A stretch of DNA of 53,840 nucleotides, taken from CAZZEX01 sp964653285. GTDB lineage: Bacteria; Chloroflexota; Anaerolineae; B4-G1. Position 1 is the stretch's first letter, and every line of letters begins with the position of its first letter. The DNA lies in NCBI GenBank assembly GCA_964653285.1, contig CAZZEX010000025.1, positions 1 to 53,840 on the forward strand, given 5' to 3'. Positions 37,811 through 45,408 of the stretch are shown here, piece after piece. The position numbers were made by a program, and so were the translations under genes. The notes under the pieces were generated by a model. The model made no database searches, had not been told where the DNA came from, and worked only from the letters and a program-made list of their open reading frames with translations.

Positions 37811-38224
37811 GTGCGCGTGTTCATTGCTGGTATCATGCAGGGCTCCCGCCGCGACGGAGATATTGATGCTCAGGACTATCGCCGCAAGATCGCCCAGATC
37901 GTGCGGCATCACGTCCCCGAGGTCGAGGTGTTGGATCCCTTCGAACTACACCCCGATAGCGCGACTTACGGCCCAGAGCAGGCCAAGCAGACGCTGCTGG
38001 AACTGGCCGCATTGGCCGGTCAAGTGGATGTGCTGGTGGCGTATGTCCCTTCGGCCAGCATGGGAACAGCCATTGAGATGTGGAGTGCCTACCAGAGCGG
38101 TGTGCGTGTGTATACCATCTCCCCGCTGGCAGACAACTGGGTTGTGCATTCTCTCTCTGAGCGCATCTTTCCCGATATACCGGCATTTACGGCGTTCGTT
38201 GCCAGCGGCGATGAGTGGCCCTAA
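37811..38224 (+). CDS. Nucleoside 2-deoxyribosyltransferase-like protein
   Basis: A 137-residue protein starting at GTG 37811 with GAGGAGG 6 bases before. The fold cues are VFIAGIMQGSRRDG at the N-terminus (phosphate/nucleoside loop), an Asp in EVLDPFELHPDS, VDVLVAYVPSASMGTAIEMW with the catalytic-type Glu after SMGTA, and VYTISPLADNWVV. These fit the nucleoside 2-deoxyribosyltransferase/RCL superfamily, which cleaves or swaps the N-glycosidic bond of deoxynucleosides or deoxynucleotides. The exact substrate is unknown. It follows the unknown two-gene unit by 103 bases. Confidence 0.78.
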   Translation: MRVFIAGIMQGSRRDGDIDAQDYRRKIAQIVRHHVPEVEVLDPFELHPDSATYGPEQAKQTLLELAALAGQVDVLVAYVPSASMGTAIEMWSAYQSGVRVYTISPLADNWVVHSLSERIFPDIPAFTAFVASGDEWP

Positions 38225-38227
38225 GGC

Positions 38228-38256
38228 TTGACAGGGGTGTGTCATTCGGTTAGAAT
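38228..38256 (+). promoter_or_regulatory. tRNA promoter
   Basis: TTGACA (38228-38233), 17-bp spacer, TAGAAT (38251-38256), 12 bases before the first base of the tRNA. Confidence 0.85.
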
Positions 38257-38267
38257 ATCATCGTCGT

Positions 38268-38342
38268 GCCCCAGTAGCTCAATTTGGATAGAGCGTCGGA
38301 CTTCTAATCCGAGGGTTGCAGGTTCGAGTCCTGCCTGGGGTA
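38268..38342 (+). tRNA. tRNA-Arg (anticodon UCU)
   Basis: A full cloverleaf. The acceptor GCCCCAG pairs with CTGGGGT (G-U at the first pair). The D arm is AGCTC...GAGC and the anticodon stem TCGGA/TCCGA encloses loop CTTCTAA with anticodon TCT. The T arm GCAGG/CCTGC encloses TTCGAGT. The discriminator base is A and CCA is not encoded. It reads AGA and AGG. Confidence 0.96.
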
Positions 38343-38387
38343 TATGGTTACGCAGGATTTGCAAGGAAGGGACACAAGTGAGAATCC

Positions 38388-38411
38388 GTTAATCCTGCGT
38401 ATCCGTGTTCT
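38388..38411 (+). repeat. Dispersed repeat AATCCGTTAATCCTG, copy 2
   Basis: AATCCGTTAATCCTG followed by CGTATCCGTGTTCTATG. A near-identical copy lies at 15283-15314 over the end of the ABC ATPase gene. Here it sits between the tRNA and the SDR start. Confidence 0.7.
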
Positions 38412-39461
38412 ATGGGCACACCTGTTCTCATTACTGGTGCCACCGGTTTCCTGGGGCACACGTTGTGCCCCTATCTTGTTGAGCGCGGCTATCGGCTGCG
38501 GGCGCTCGTGCGTCCTCCCAGCGCCTGGGGTTTCTTGCGTCCGCTGGAGGTGGAGTTGGCCTGGGGCGACATCCGTGACGCCGAGACGGTCCGCGCAGCA
38601 ACCGAGGGCTGCCGGGCGGTGGTGCACGCCGCAGGCAAGTTTCGCTTCTGGGGACGGCGCGAGGACTTCTTCGCCGTCAACCTGGACGGGACGAGGAATG
38701 CTCTGGAGGCAGCACGGCGGGCCGGCGTGGAGCGGTTCATCTATATCTCCACCATTGCCGTCATCGGCGTGCCCCGCACCGGCGTGGTGATAGACGAGAC
38801 GTACCCTCCCTCCCCTCGGGACGACTATCAGCGCAGCAAACTGGAGGCCGAGCGGCTGACGCTGCGTTATCACCAGGAACACGGGGTGCCCTCTCTTGTC
38901 CTTCGGCCTGGCGCGTTCTACGGTCCGGGCAGCCGCTACGCTTTTAACCGGCTGTTCTTTGAAGATCCTCTGAAGGGCTTCCCCATGCAGGTACATAGGG
39001 GCCGGCATATCAGTTTTCCCGTCTACGTCCGGGACGTGGCTCAGGGCGTTGATTTGGCGCTAAGAGAGGGACGATCAGGCGAGGTGTACAATATCAGCGG
39101 GCGCAGTCTGAGCCACCGGGAGGCCAACGACATAGTGGACCGCCTGCTGGGGTATCGCATCCGGCGCTTCAATGTGCCAGCCTGGACAATGATCGCGCTG
39201 GCGCGGGCGTGGACATGGCTCTCGCGCTGCACCAGACGGGAACCCTATTATCCCATCAACCTGGGCCCATACGTCTTCTGCGATTGGGAGGTCTCCAGCG
39301 AAAAGGCCCGGCGCGAGTTGGGATTCGTCCCTACGCCGTTCGAGAAGGGCGCGCGGGCGACGTTGGATTGGTATCGAGAACAAAACGTCATCCGGCCAGG
39401 CTGGTGGGCCAGGTTGCTGGGGGTGCCTGACCGGTGGTGGCGAGGCCTGATGGAACGATGA
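38412..39461 (+). CDS. NAD-dependent epimerase/dehydratase (extended SDR)
   Basis: A 349-residue extended SDR. The NAD-binding motif GATGFLG is at residues 9-15, followed by the Asp in AWGDIRD, VVHAAG, the catalytic Ser/Thr in YISTIAVIG, and YQRSKLEAE with the Tyr-x3-Lys pair, then VLRPGAFYGPG. The pattern resembles 3-beta-hydroxysteroid dehydrogenase/dihydroflavonol reductase and HpnA-type proteins, acting on sugars, sterols or terpenoids. The start lies at the end of a dispersed repeat, and no good ribosome binding site is visible. It is 18 bases upstream of nnr on the same strand. Confidence 0.88.
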   Translation: MGTPVLITGATGFLGHTLCPYLVERGYRLRALVRPPSAWGFLRPLEVELAWGDIRDAETVRAATEGCRAVVHAAGKFRFWGRREDFFAVNLDGTRNALEAARRAGVERFIYISTIAVIGVPRTGVVIDETYPPSPRDDYQRSKLEAERLTLRYHQEHGVPSLVLRPGAFYGPGSRYAFNRLFFEDPLKGFPMQVHRGRHISFPVYVRDVAQGVDLALREGRSGEVYNISGRSLSHREANDIVDRLLGYRIRRFNVPAWTMIALARAWTWLSRCTRREPYYPINLGPYVFCDWEVSSEKARRELGFVPTPFEKGARATLDWYREQNVIRPGWWARLLGVPDRWWRGLMER

Positions 39462-39479
39462 GTTGGTGGTGAGAGAGCG

Positions 39480-41174
39480 ATGAAGGTTGTCATGGTCGAA
39501 CAAATGCGCCGCATCGAGGCTGCCTCAGATGCGGCAGGCTACTCCTACGCAGCGATGATGGAAAAGGCCGGGCGGGCGGTGGCCGAAGCCATCATCGCGC
39601 GGCGGGAAGTGCGAGACAGGCGAGTACTGGTGTTGGTGGGGCCAGGCAATAACGGCGGCGATGGACTGGTTGCGGCACGCTACCTGGCCGAGGCCGGCGC
39701 TCGTGTGGCGTGTTATTTGTCCAGGCCCCGCGACCCCGCCGAAGACGAGAACTTCCGCTTGGTGCAGGAACGGGGGCTGGCCATCGTGCTTGCCAGTGAG
39801 GACGGGAAACGAGACATGCTCCAGCAGTTGGCACTCGAAGCCAACGTGGTGGTGGATGCCCTTCTGGGCACTGGGGCGCGCCTGCCACTGCGGGGCACAC
39901 TGGCCAAGATGCTCAGTCTGGTGGGGCGAGTGCTGGCAGCGCGCAGGCAGGCCTCTCGCGAGCCATTGACCTCATTGGTTGCTATCTCCGCCCCTGTCCC
40001 CCCTCCTTCGCCTCTAGTGGGGGGGATGCAGGGGGGAGGGGCGTTCGCCGTTGCCGTGGACGGGCCTAGCGGCCTGGACTACAACAGCGGCGCGCTGGAC
40101 GGAGTAGCGGTTTCGGCTGACCTCACGGTGACCTTTGCCTACCCCAAACCAGGGCACTTCCGCTTCCCCGGTGCGGGTGCGCTGGGTGAGCTGGTCGTCG
40201 CTGACATCGGTATTGACCCTGCGCTGGCGGCCGATGTAGCGCTGGAGGTAGCCACCCCGGAGACAGTGCGAGGGTGGCTTCCGCCGCGTCCGCCAGATGC
40301 CCACGGGGGCACCCTCGGCAAAGCACTGATTGTGGCTGGCTCGGTCAACTGCACTGGAGCGGCTTACCTGGCGGGGGCAGCAGCGACCCGAGCCGGGGCC
40401 GGGCTGGTCACGCTGGCGTTGCCCACCGCTATCCATACCGCAGTTGCAGCCCGGCTGGCCGAAGCGACCTACCTGTTGCTGCCCCACGAACTCGGGAGCA
40501 TCGCCGCCAGGGCAGCCCACGTGTTGGCTGAGCGATTGGAGGAATACGATGCACTGCTACTGGGACCGGGCCTGGGGTGTGAGCGGGAGACGGCCGCCTT
40601 CGTCGAGACATTGTTGGGCGGTGTAGGAGGGCGGAGGCGTCTGGGGTTTGTGGGGACCAAGGAAGGCGAGACACTACCGCCTGCGTTGCCTCCCCTCGTG
40701 GTGGATGCTGATGGACTGAACATCCTGGCCGGAATGGAGGATTGGCCAAAGCGACTACCGCCAGTGAGCATCTTGACCCCGCACCCTGGCGAGATGGCGA
40801 GGCTGATGGGATGCACTGTCAGCGAGGTGCAGGCCGACCGGGTGGCGGTAGCACAGTCGCAGGCCACCGCCTGGGGCCAGGTGGTCGTGCTCAAGGGGGC
40901 ATATACCGTCGTGGCTGCGCCCGATGGTCGAACTGCCATCGAACCTTTCGCCAACCCCGGGCTAGCCCCGGCTGGCATGGGCGACGTATTGGCGGGGACG
41001 ATCGTAGCCCTACGGGCGCAGGGATCGGACGCTTTCGAAGCGGCTGCAGCCGGAGCCTACCTATACGGGCTGGCCGGGGATTGGGCACGGTCGAAGGTAG
41101 GGATGGCAGGAATGGTCGCAGGAGATGTGCTGGCACGCCTACCACAGGCGTGGCGACACGTCGTCGGAACGTAA
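39480..41174 (+). CDS. nnr: Bifunctional NAD(P)H-hydrate epimerase / ADP-dependent dehydratase
   Basis: A 564-residue fusion. The N-terminal YjeF_N domain (residues 1-235) has VLVLVGPGNNGGDGLVAARY, VVVDALLGTG and AVDGPSGLDYNSG: the epimerase that interconverts R- and S-hydrates. The C-terminal YjeF_C/NnrD domain has GTLGKALIVAGSVNCTGAAY, ILTPHPGEMARL, VVLKGAYTVVA and NPGLAPAGMGDVLAG: the dehydratase that restores NAD(P)H using ADP. Residues about 171-189 (PVPPPSPLVGGMQGGG) are a repeat-derived insertion just before the AVDGPSGL active-site loop. The enzyme repairs damaged NAD(P)H, complementing the NAD salvage operon 5 kb away. Confidence 0.96.
   Translation: MKVVMVEQMRRIEAASDAAGYSYAAMMEKAGRAVAEAIIARREVRDRRVLVLVGPGNNGGDGLVAARYLAEAGARVACYLSRPRDPAEDENFRLVQERGLAIVLASEDGKRDMLQQLALEANVVVDALLGTGARLPLRGTLAKMLSLVGRVLAARRQASREPLTSLVAISAPVPPPSPLVGGMQGGGAFAVAVDGPSGLDYNSGALDGVAVSADLTVTFAYPKPGHFRFPGAGALGELVVADIGIDPALAADVALEVATPETVRGWLPPRPPDAHGGTLGKALIVAGSVNCTGAAYLAGAAATRAGAGLVTLALPTAIHTAVAARLAEATYLLLPHELGSIAARAAHVLAERLEEYDALLLGPGLGCERETAAFVETLLGGVGGRRRLGFVGTKEGETLPPALPPLVVDADGLNILAGMEDWPKRLPPVSILTPHPGEMARLMGCTVSEVQADRVAVAQSQATAWGQVVVLKGAYTVVAAPDGRTAIEPFANPGLAPAGMGDVLAGTIVALRAQGSDAFEAAAAGAYLYGLAGDWARSKVGMAGMVAGDVLARLPQAWRHVVGT
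39990..40046 (+). repeat. Palindromic repeat inserted in frame in nnr
   Basis: TGTCCCCCCTCCTTCGCCTC followed by TAGTGGGGGGGATGCAGGGG; the C- and G-rich halves pair. It encodes PPPSPLVGGMQGGG, nearly the same peptide as in the ATPase at 15484-15519. Confidence 0.87.
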
Positions 41175-41228
41175 CGCGGCCATCTCAACGCACGTAAAGA
41201 CCAAGAGGAAACATCTGCGGCTGGTATA

Positions 41229-41591
41229 TTATGTGGCCTCGGCGGCTTCAGGCGCTGCCTCTCCGCCCACTGCAACAGCAGCGGCCTTTTTCGTTTCCTC
41301 AACCGCCTCCGCCAATTGCTTCTGGCCCTCTTCCAGGATAACCTTGCTCTGGATATGGAGTTCCTCGGCGCGGCGCTTGACGTCGGCGGCCACAGCCTCG
41401 GCCTTGGCACGGGCTTCGGCCAGGGTATCTCCCGCCTTACCCTGCAGTTCGACGCTCTTCTGCCGAATCTGGTCGCGGGTCTCCGCTCCAGACTGTGGGG
41501 CCAAGATGAGGGCAACTGCTGCGCCTACAAGCCCGCCTACCAGGAAGCCAGCGAAGAAGGCCCCGATCTCACCACCGTCATTATTGCTCAT
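41229..41591 (-). CDS. YtxH-domain protein
   Basis: A 120-residue protein. An N-terminal membrane segment (FFAGFLVGGLVGAAVALILA, residues about 12-31) precedes the APQSGAETRDQIRQK motif typical of YtxH proteins and a long charged, alanine-rich helix (residues about 45-110) likely to be coiled coil. Such proteins are single-pass membrane proteins linked to stress responses. No enzymatic role is known. It follows the two-helix membrane protein by 27 bases on the minus strand, so the two are probably co-expressed from the promoter at 42147-42175. Confidence 0.88.
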   Translation of the reverse strand: MSNNDGGEIGAFFAGFLVGGLVGAAVALILAPQSGAETRDQIRQKSVELQGKAGDTLAEARAKAEAVAADVKRRAEELHIQSKVILEEGQKQLAEAVEETKKAAAVAVGGEAAPEAAEAT

Positions 41592-41618
41592 TATCCACCT
41601 CCTCTAAATCCTATCCTG

Positions 41619-42137
41619 TTATTCTTCGTTCTCACGCAACCCGCTGATTTCTCGCACGATGCGTCGCAAACCGGCCAGATAGCCCGACCATTTCATCATC
41701 GGCGAGACGACGTTATGGCTGACGAACTGAGTCGTGCCGCGTACAGTCGCCAGCGTCTCATTGGTTGCCTCCAGCATGGGCTTGATTTCGTCTCGCAGCA
41801 GCACGATCAGCGACTGCACCTGCAGCATCAGGATGATCAGGAGCACGCCGATGAGCAACGTTTCGAACGCGACGAATATGATGGCGGCATCCCGGAGCAG
41901 CCCCACCACAACTGCTCCAGGGCTTGGGCCCGCACCGGTGTACGCAGCCTGATATGCATTCACCGACAGAAACACCAATAGCACGACCAAGCCCAGCAGT
42001 AACAAGCCAGCCACGACCAGGCCCGTGATAAGCAACCGCCGCGCCCGTAGTTCCGCAGGCGATAGTTCAACAGTTGCGAGAGTCTCCGGTTTCGGCGGCA
42101 CGGGAGATTCTGTTGCAGGCACGGCATGGTCTTCCAT
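41619..42137 (-). CDS. Two-helix membrane protein with amphipathic tail
   Basis: A 172-residue protein. A proline-rich cytoplasmic N-terminus is followed by two membrane helices (about 35-60: LLITGLVVAGLLLLGLVVLL; and about 85-108: AAIIFVAFETLLIGVLLIIL). A helix then reads LRDEIKPMLEATNETLATVR, and another GTTQFVSHNVVSPMMKWSGY. The tail resembles DUF948-type proteins that accompany YtxH. I do not assign a function. Its promoter lies inside the end of mnmA (42147-42175). The start ATG 42137 is well placed 10 bases after the -10 box, which would leave a very short leader. Confidence 0.78.
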   Translation of the reverse strand: MEDHAVPATESPVPPKPETLATVELSPAELRARRLLITGLVVAGLLLLGLVVLLVFLSVNAYQAAYTGAGPSPGAVVVGLLRDAAIIFVAFETLLIGVLLIILMLQVQSLIVLLRDEIKPMLEATNETLATVRGTTQFVSHNVVSPMMKWSGYLAGLRRIVREISGLRENEE

Positions 42138-42146
42138 AATGAAATC

Positions 42147-42175
42147 ATTATAGCACAGATTGTCGAGCCTTACAA
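42147..42175 (-). promoter_or_regulatory. Promoter within the mnmA 3' end
   Basis: Minus strand TTGTAA (42170-42175), 17-bp spacer, TATAAT (42147-42152). It would drive the membrane protein and YtxH genes independently of mnmA. Confidence 0.65.
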
Positions 42176-43239
42176 ATCACCCCACCTCCCAACACAACTT
42201 CGCCATCGTAGAGCACCAGAAACTGCCCCGGCGTGATATCCCGCTGGAGTGAGGCAAAGTGAACGCGAGCTCTTTTGTGCGGCCGGGGGGTCACCATGAC
42301 GGCAACTGCGCGCGCCAGATAGCGAATCTGCGCCGTAGCGCGGAAGGTGGCTATGGGCGTTTCTCCGCTGATGTAATGCATCTCCTCAACCAGACATTCA
42401 TCCTGGCCCAGTTCCTCTGCCATCCCTACAATGAGCGCGTTCTCCGCTATATCAATTGCGAGTACGTACAGTGGCTCCGTCGCCGCGATCCCCAGCCCCT
42501 TGCGCTGGCCGATAGTATAGGCGGGCAACCCTTGATGTTGGCCCAGCACGCGCCCGGATATGTCACGGATGGGGCCGGGCCGAAACAGTTGAGGGGCCTG
42601 GCAGGCCAGGAAACGGCGGTAATCGCCACCGGCCAGGAAGCAGATGTCCTGACTTTCGGGCTGTTCCGCTACAGGCAGGCCGCGCTGGCGGGCGACGGCA
42701 CGCACTTCCCCCTTGGTCAACTCGCCCAGGGGGAAAAGGACGTGGGCCAACTGCTCCTGGGACAGCGCGTGGAGGAAGTAGGACTGATCCTTATGGGGGT
42801 CCCGTCCGCGAAGGAGTTGGTAGCGGCCTTCGGTGTGGCGCACGCGAGCGTAATGACCCGTGGCCATAAATGTTGCCCCCAGTGCCAGGGCCCGATTCAG
42901 GAGCAGGCCGAAGCGGACAGCACGGTTGCAGAGGACGCATGGATTGGGTGTGCGGCCAGCACTGTACTCGGCAATGAAGTAATCTACTACCTGATCCTTG
43001 AAAGCGGCCTCGGCATTGATGATATAGAAGGGGATGTCAAGCCGGTCGGCGACACATCGGGCGCGGTACACCGCCTCAGACGTGCGGCAACGGTTGGCGT
43101 GAGCATCGTCCGGCCCGCGCTCGGCCCACAGCCGCAGCATCGCGCCAATGACCTCGTATCCCCGCTCGACCAGGAGTGCAGCAGCGACGGCGCTATCCAC
43201 TCCACCGCTGAGGGCGACGAGGACCCGTACTCCACACAT
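42148..43239 (-). CDS. mnmA: tRNA-specific 2-thiouridylase MnmA
   Basis: A 363-residue protein starting at ATG 43239 (MCGVRVLVALSGG), with GGGAGGG about 8 bases upstream. It has the ATP pyrophosphatase loop ALSGGVDSAVAAALL, NPCVLCNRAVRFG with the first catalytic Cys, ATGHYARV, KDQSYFLHALSQEQL, SQDICFLAGGDY with the second Cys, and GLPAYTIGQRKGLG. It thiolates U34 at the wobble position of tRNA-Lys, -Glu and -Gln using sulfur relayed from a desulfurase. All key residues are present and the length is normal. Confidence 0.97.
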   Translation of the reverse strand: MCGVRVLVALSGGVDSAVAAALLVERGYEVIGAMLRLWAERGPDDAHANRCRTSEAVYRARCVADRLDIPFYIINAEAAFKDQVVDYFIAEYSAGRTPNPCVLCNRAVRFGLLLNRALALGATFMATGHYARVRHTEGRYQLLRGRDPHKDQSYFLHALSQEQLAHVLFPLGELTKGEVRAVARQRGLPVAEQPESQDICFLAGGDYRRFLACQAPQLFRPGPIRDISGRVLGQHQGLPAYTIGQRKGLGIAATEPLYVLAIDIAENALIVGMAEELGQDECLVEEMHYISGETPIATFRATAQIRYLARAVAVMVTPRPHKRARVHFASLQRDITPGQFLVLYDGEVVLGGGVICKARQSVL

Positions 43240-43423
43240 TCTTACAGCCCTCCCTGGAAGCCGCTGTGGCCTGCCTCCGACCGTATCGCTGTGGCCGGTC
43301 CCCGACCGCGCCACCCCCGCCCTACCACTCCGTTGCCGTCAACACCACGTTCGACTCGCCCGAGGGATAGAGACGTGACGCCCAGGTGTGCCCATACGTA
43401 TTGCAAAACGCTCCTCCAGTTTG

Positions 43424-44431
43424 TCATTCTATTCTTCCTTTGACCACCCGCACCGCCCGCAGCGTGACCCACTTGCTGGGCTGGCCCTTTACCTCAATGT
43501 CGGCCCACATCTTGCCGTTGTAACTGTACTCCATCTTCCAACGACCCTGGTCGTCCTGTTTGGAGAGCACCAGTTCGACGGCTTCGTTCAGACGCGGATC
43601 TTTCGCATAGCCAGTCTCAGACAGTACTTCCAGGGTGAGCAGGACATCGGTGACGTATCCCAGCGGGTAGCCGAACTTGAGCCAACTGGAACTGATGCGC
43701 TCATAGTAGGGATAGTCGGCCCGGGCGACGTTGTAACTGAGGAGAAAGTCGGTGCACGCTTCAATAGCGGCCTCGACGGCGGGGGTGCGACCAGCGGCGG
43801 GCACGCGGTTGAGCCCCCACAGCGCCCGCACCGCGCCCCAGGCGCAGGGCAGGCCGTAGTTGGCAGAGCAGATGAAGCCGGGGGCCTGGACGCCCGACTT
43901 GCGGTACCACTTGTACCCGTCGCCGGTGACAGAGCGGGCCAGCGCGTCAATCGCCCGGCTCAGTCGCTCATCGCCCCCATGGCCCAGATCGAGGAGCGCC
44001 CGCACCATGTTACCCCACAGGCAGTGGATGGCCCCGCTGGGCCGCCCGTTGGTGGAGAAAGCGCCGCTGGGGGCCTGGGCGTGAGCGAAGACGTACTCGA
44101 CGGCCCGGCGCACCCGTTCGTCACGCCCGTCGGCTCCCAGTTGGGCCAGGAAGAGCACCTGCCAGAGAGTGGCACGGTACTTGGGAGAGTACCCCGCACC
44201 GGGCTTGACCCAGTAGCCCCCCGGGTACTGGGCATCCAGGATGGCCAGGATGGGCCCGGTGCGCATCACTTGCGCCTGCGTGGCGACAACTTCGGCGTCA
44301 TCGGCGGCCCGGTCGAGCAGGTCGCGCAGGGCGAAGTAGCGCACGCCGGGGTCGGCCTCGTCGGGCTCCAGCAGCCAGGGGAGGGGGTCGGCCTTGAGGC
44401 GGGTTTGCCACGCCGTGCTCACAGTTCTCAC
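43424..44431 (-). CDS. Alpha/alpha-toroid (prenyltransferase/squalene-cyclase-like) protein
   Basis: A 335-residue protein starting at GTG 44431. Repeated helical hairpins with small Gly/Trp motifs (YPGGYWVKPGAGYSPKYRAT, RALDLGHGG-like turns, KQDDQGRWKMEYSYNGKMW) are those of the six-barrel terpenoid cyclase/prenyltransferase fold. The DxDD motif of squalene cyclases is absent, so enzymatic cyclisation is unlikely. Relatives are often annotated only as prenyltransferase-like or mislabelled as nitrogen-fixation proteins. PLPWLLEPDEADPGVRYFAL at the N-terminus is shared by this family. It is followed and preceded by DUF3795 sequences, suggesting shared history, but the role is unknown. Confidence 0.78.
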   Translation of the reverse strand: MRTVSTAWQTRLKADPLPWLLEPDEADPGVRYFALRDLLDRAADDAEVVATQAQVMRTGPILAILDAQYPGGYWVKPGAGYSPKYRATLWQVLFLAQLGADGRDERVRRAVEYVFAHAQAPSGAFSTNGRPSGAIHCLWGNMVRALLDLGHGGDERLSRAIDALARSVTGDGYKWYRKSGVQAPGFICSANYGLPCAWGAVRALWGLNRVPAAGRTPAVEAAIEACTDFLLSYNVARADYPYYERISSSWLKFGYPLGYVTDVLLTLEVLSETGYAKDPRLNEAVELVLSKQDDQGRWKMEYSYNGKMWADIEVKGQPSKWVTLRAVRVVKGRIE

Positions 44432-44432
44432 T

Positions 44433-44603
44433 TCACGCCATCAGTCCAGCGCGGATGCCATCCAGGGTGGTGCGGGCATTGGGTGCCATGCCAAAGAAGG
44501 CCTCCAGCTTGTCGCAGGCATAGTCGTCGCAGTGGGCACAGTTGACCACACCCCGTTCCAGGGCGCAGGCGCGGACCTGGCACTTTGACCGCGCTCTCGA
44601 CGG
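44433..44603 (-). pseudogene. DUF3795 C-terminal fragment
   Basis: The frame between TAA at 44604-44606 and TGA at 44433-44435 encodes KCQVRACALERGVVNCAHCD, then DYACDKLEAFFGMAPNART. This is the Cys-rich second half of DUF3795 (compare CAIRICAREKGLAGCWECTE in the intact gene at 44692). The first half and a start codon are missing. It is a truncated relic directly upstream of the toroid gene, whose GTG start overlaps its stop region. Confidence 0.7.
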
Positions 44604-44623
44604 TTAGCCGACTTTGGCCCCTG

Positions 44624-44683
44624 GCCTGCGAAATTCCCATTCGCAGGCTAAAGAGGGACACCGGCCGACCAGGCGGGTGTCCC
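44624..44683. terminator. Two adjacent hairpins downstream of the intact DUF3795 gene
   Basis: GCCTGCGAA and TTCGCAGGC (about 44627-44649) form one stem. GGGACACC (44655-44662) and GGTGTCCC (44676-44683) form a second stem, followed on the minus strand by CTCTTT. The second lies 8 bases past the DUF3795 stop and may terminate its transcript. Confidence 0.5.
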
Positions 44684-44691
44684 CCTCCTGC

Positions 44692-45171
44692 TTACTCACT
44701 CTCGCTGGGCACGTCGAGATAGGAGAAGCCAGCCTCGACTTTGGCTGCTTGCTCTGCCAGCCAGGTCTCCAGACCCACCTCGCGGATGCGCTGCCGGTTC
44801 TCCAATGCGCCGGGGTAGCCCTGGTCTATTTCCTGCAGTTTTTCGCAGGTGACCTCGGTGCACTCCCAGCAGCCAGCCAGGCCCTTTTCCCTGGCACAGA
44901 TGCGGATGGCACACTGGGGGTTGCCGCCGCCAGCCGGGCAGCCCTCGCAATCCTGCGTCGTCAGCCACTCCAACACCCCCTCGAACTCGGGGTAGTGCTT
45001 CGTGGCCGGGACGAACTCGGCTACCATCGGCGCCCAGTCAGCGTAGCCGTAGACCTTGAGCATGCCCTGGAGTGCCCTGGCCGTGTCGCGTATCTGCCCA
45101 TCTTTGATAGCACAGGCCCCGCAGTACAGGCCACAGTAGCCCGTCAGTTCCGCCCCTTTAATCTCGCCCAT
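44692..45171 (-). CDS. DUF3795 cysteine-rich protein under an operator-controlled promoter
   Basis: A 159-residue protein starting at ATG 45171, with GAGGTGAGG upstream on the minus strand. The DUF3795 pattern is clear: GYCGLYCGACAIKDG at the N-terminus, then DCEGCPAGGG, CAIRICAREKGLAGCWECTE, and a helical end (QRIREVGLETWLAEQ). Ten cysteines suggest zinc or iron-sulfur binding. The function of the family is not established. Its promoter has TTGACA/17/TAAAAT with a LexA-like box in the spacer and a second similar box downstream, so the gene is tightly regulated, possibly by DNA damage. Confidence 0.88.
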   Translation of the reverse strand: MGEIKGAELTGYCGLYCGACAIKDGQIRDTARALQGMLKVYGYADWAPMVAEFVPATKHYPEFEGVLEWLTTQDCEGCPAGGGNPQCAIRICAREKGLAGCWECTEVTCEKLQEIDQGYPGALENRQRIREVGLETWLAEQAAKVEAGFSYLDVPSESE

Positions 45172-45191
45172 CGTCCTCACCTCCTCCCTGT

Positions 45192-45250
45192 ATGGTGTTA
45201 GAACCTTTGTTCTACACCATCATTTTACCAGAACATACGTTCGTTGTCAA
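45192..45250 (-). promoter_or_regulatory. Promoter with two GAAC-N4-GTTC boxes (LexA-like)
   Basis: Minus strand TTGACA (45245-45250), 17-bp spacer, TAAAAT (45222-45227). The spacer contains CGAACGTATGTTCT (45230-45243), close to the Gram-positive SOS box CGAACRNRYGTTYC. A second box AGAACAAAGGTTCT (45200-45213) sits in the leader inside a longer hairpin (45192-45220, arms ATGGTGT/ACACCAT). Both boxes would block transcription when bound. Confidence 0.75.
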
Positions 45251-45408
45251 TAGCCAGGGGGAAATTTTAAGAATCGGTGGCCCGGATGGTGGGCTTTTCG
45301 TCTTCGCGGCCCAGGTCGGCCAGGGTGCCCAGGCCGAACGGCCGCACGCTGAGGTGGCCTGATCCCGGTTCCAGCAGCCAGGACAGGGGGGCGGCTTTGG
45401 CTGCTCGC

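Noticed and set aside
45267..45408. Possible relic of a second toroid-protein N-terminus (APLSWLLEP on the minus strand)
   Set aside because: It shares only a short WLLEP peptide with the toroid gene, no start fits that frame and the rest diverges, so the evidence is too thin to list as a pseudogene.
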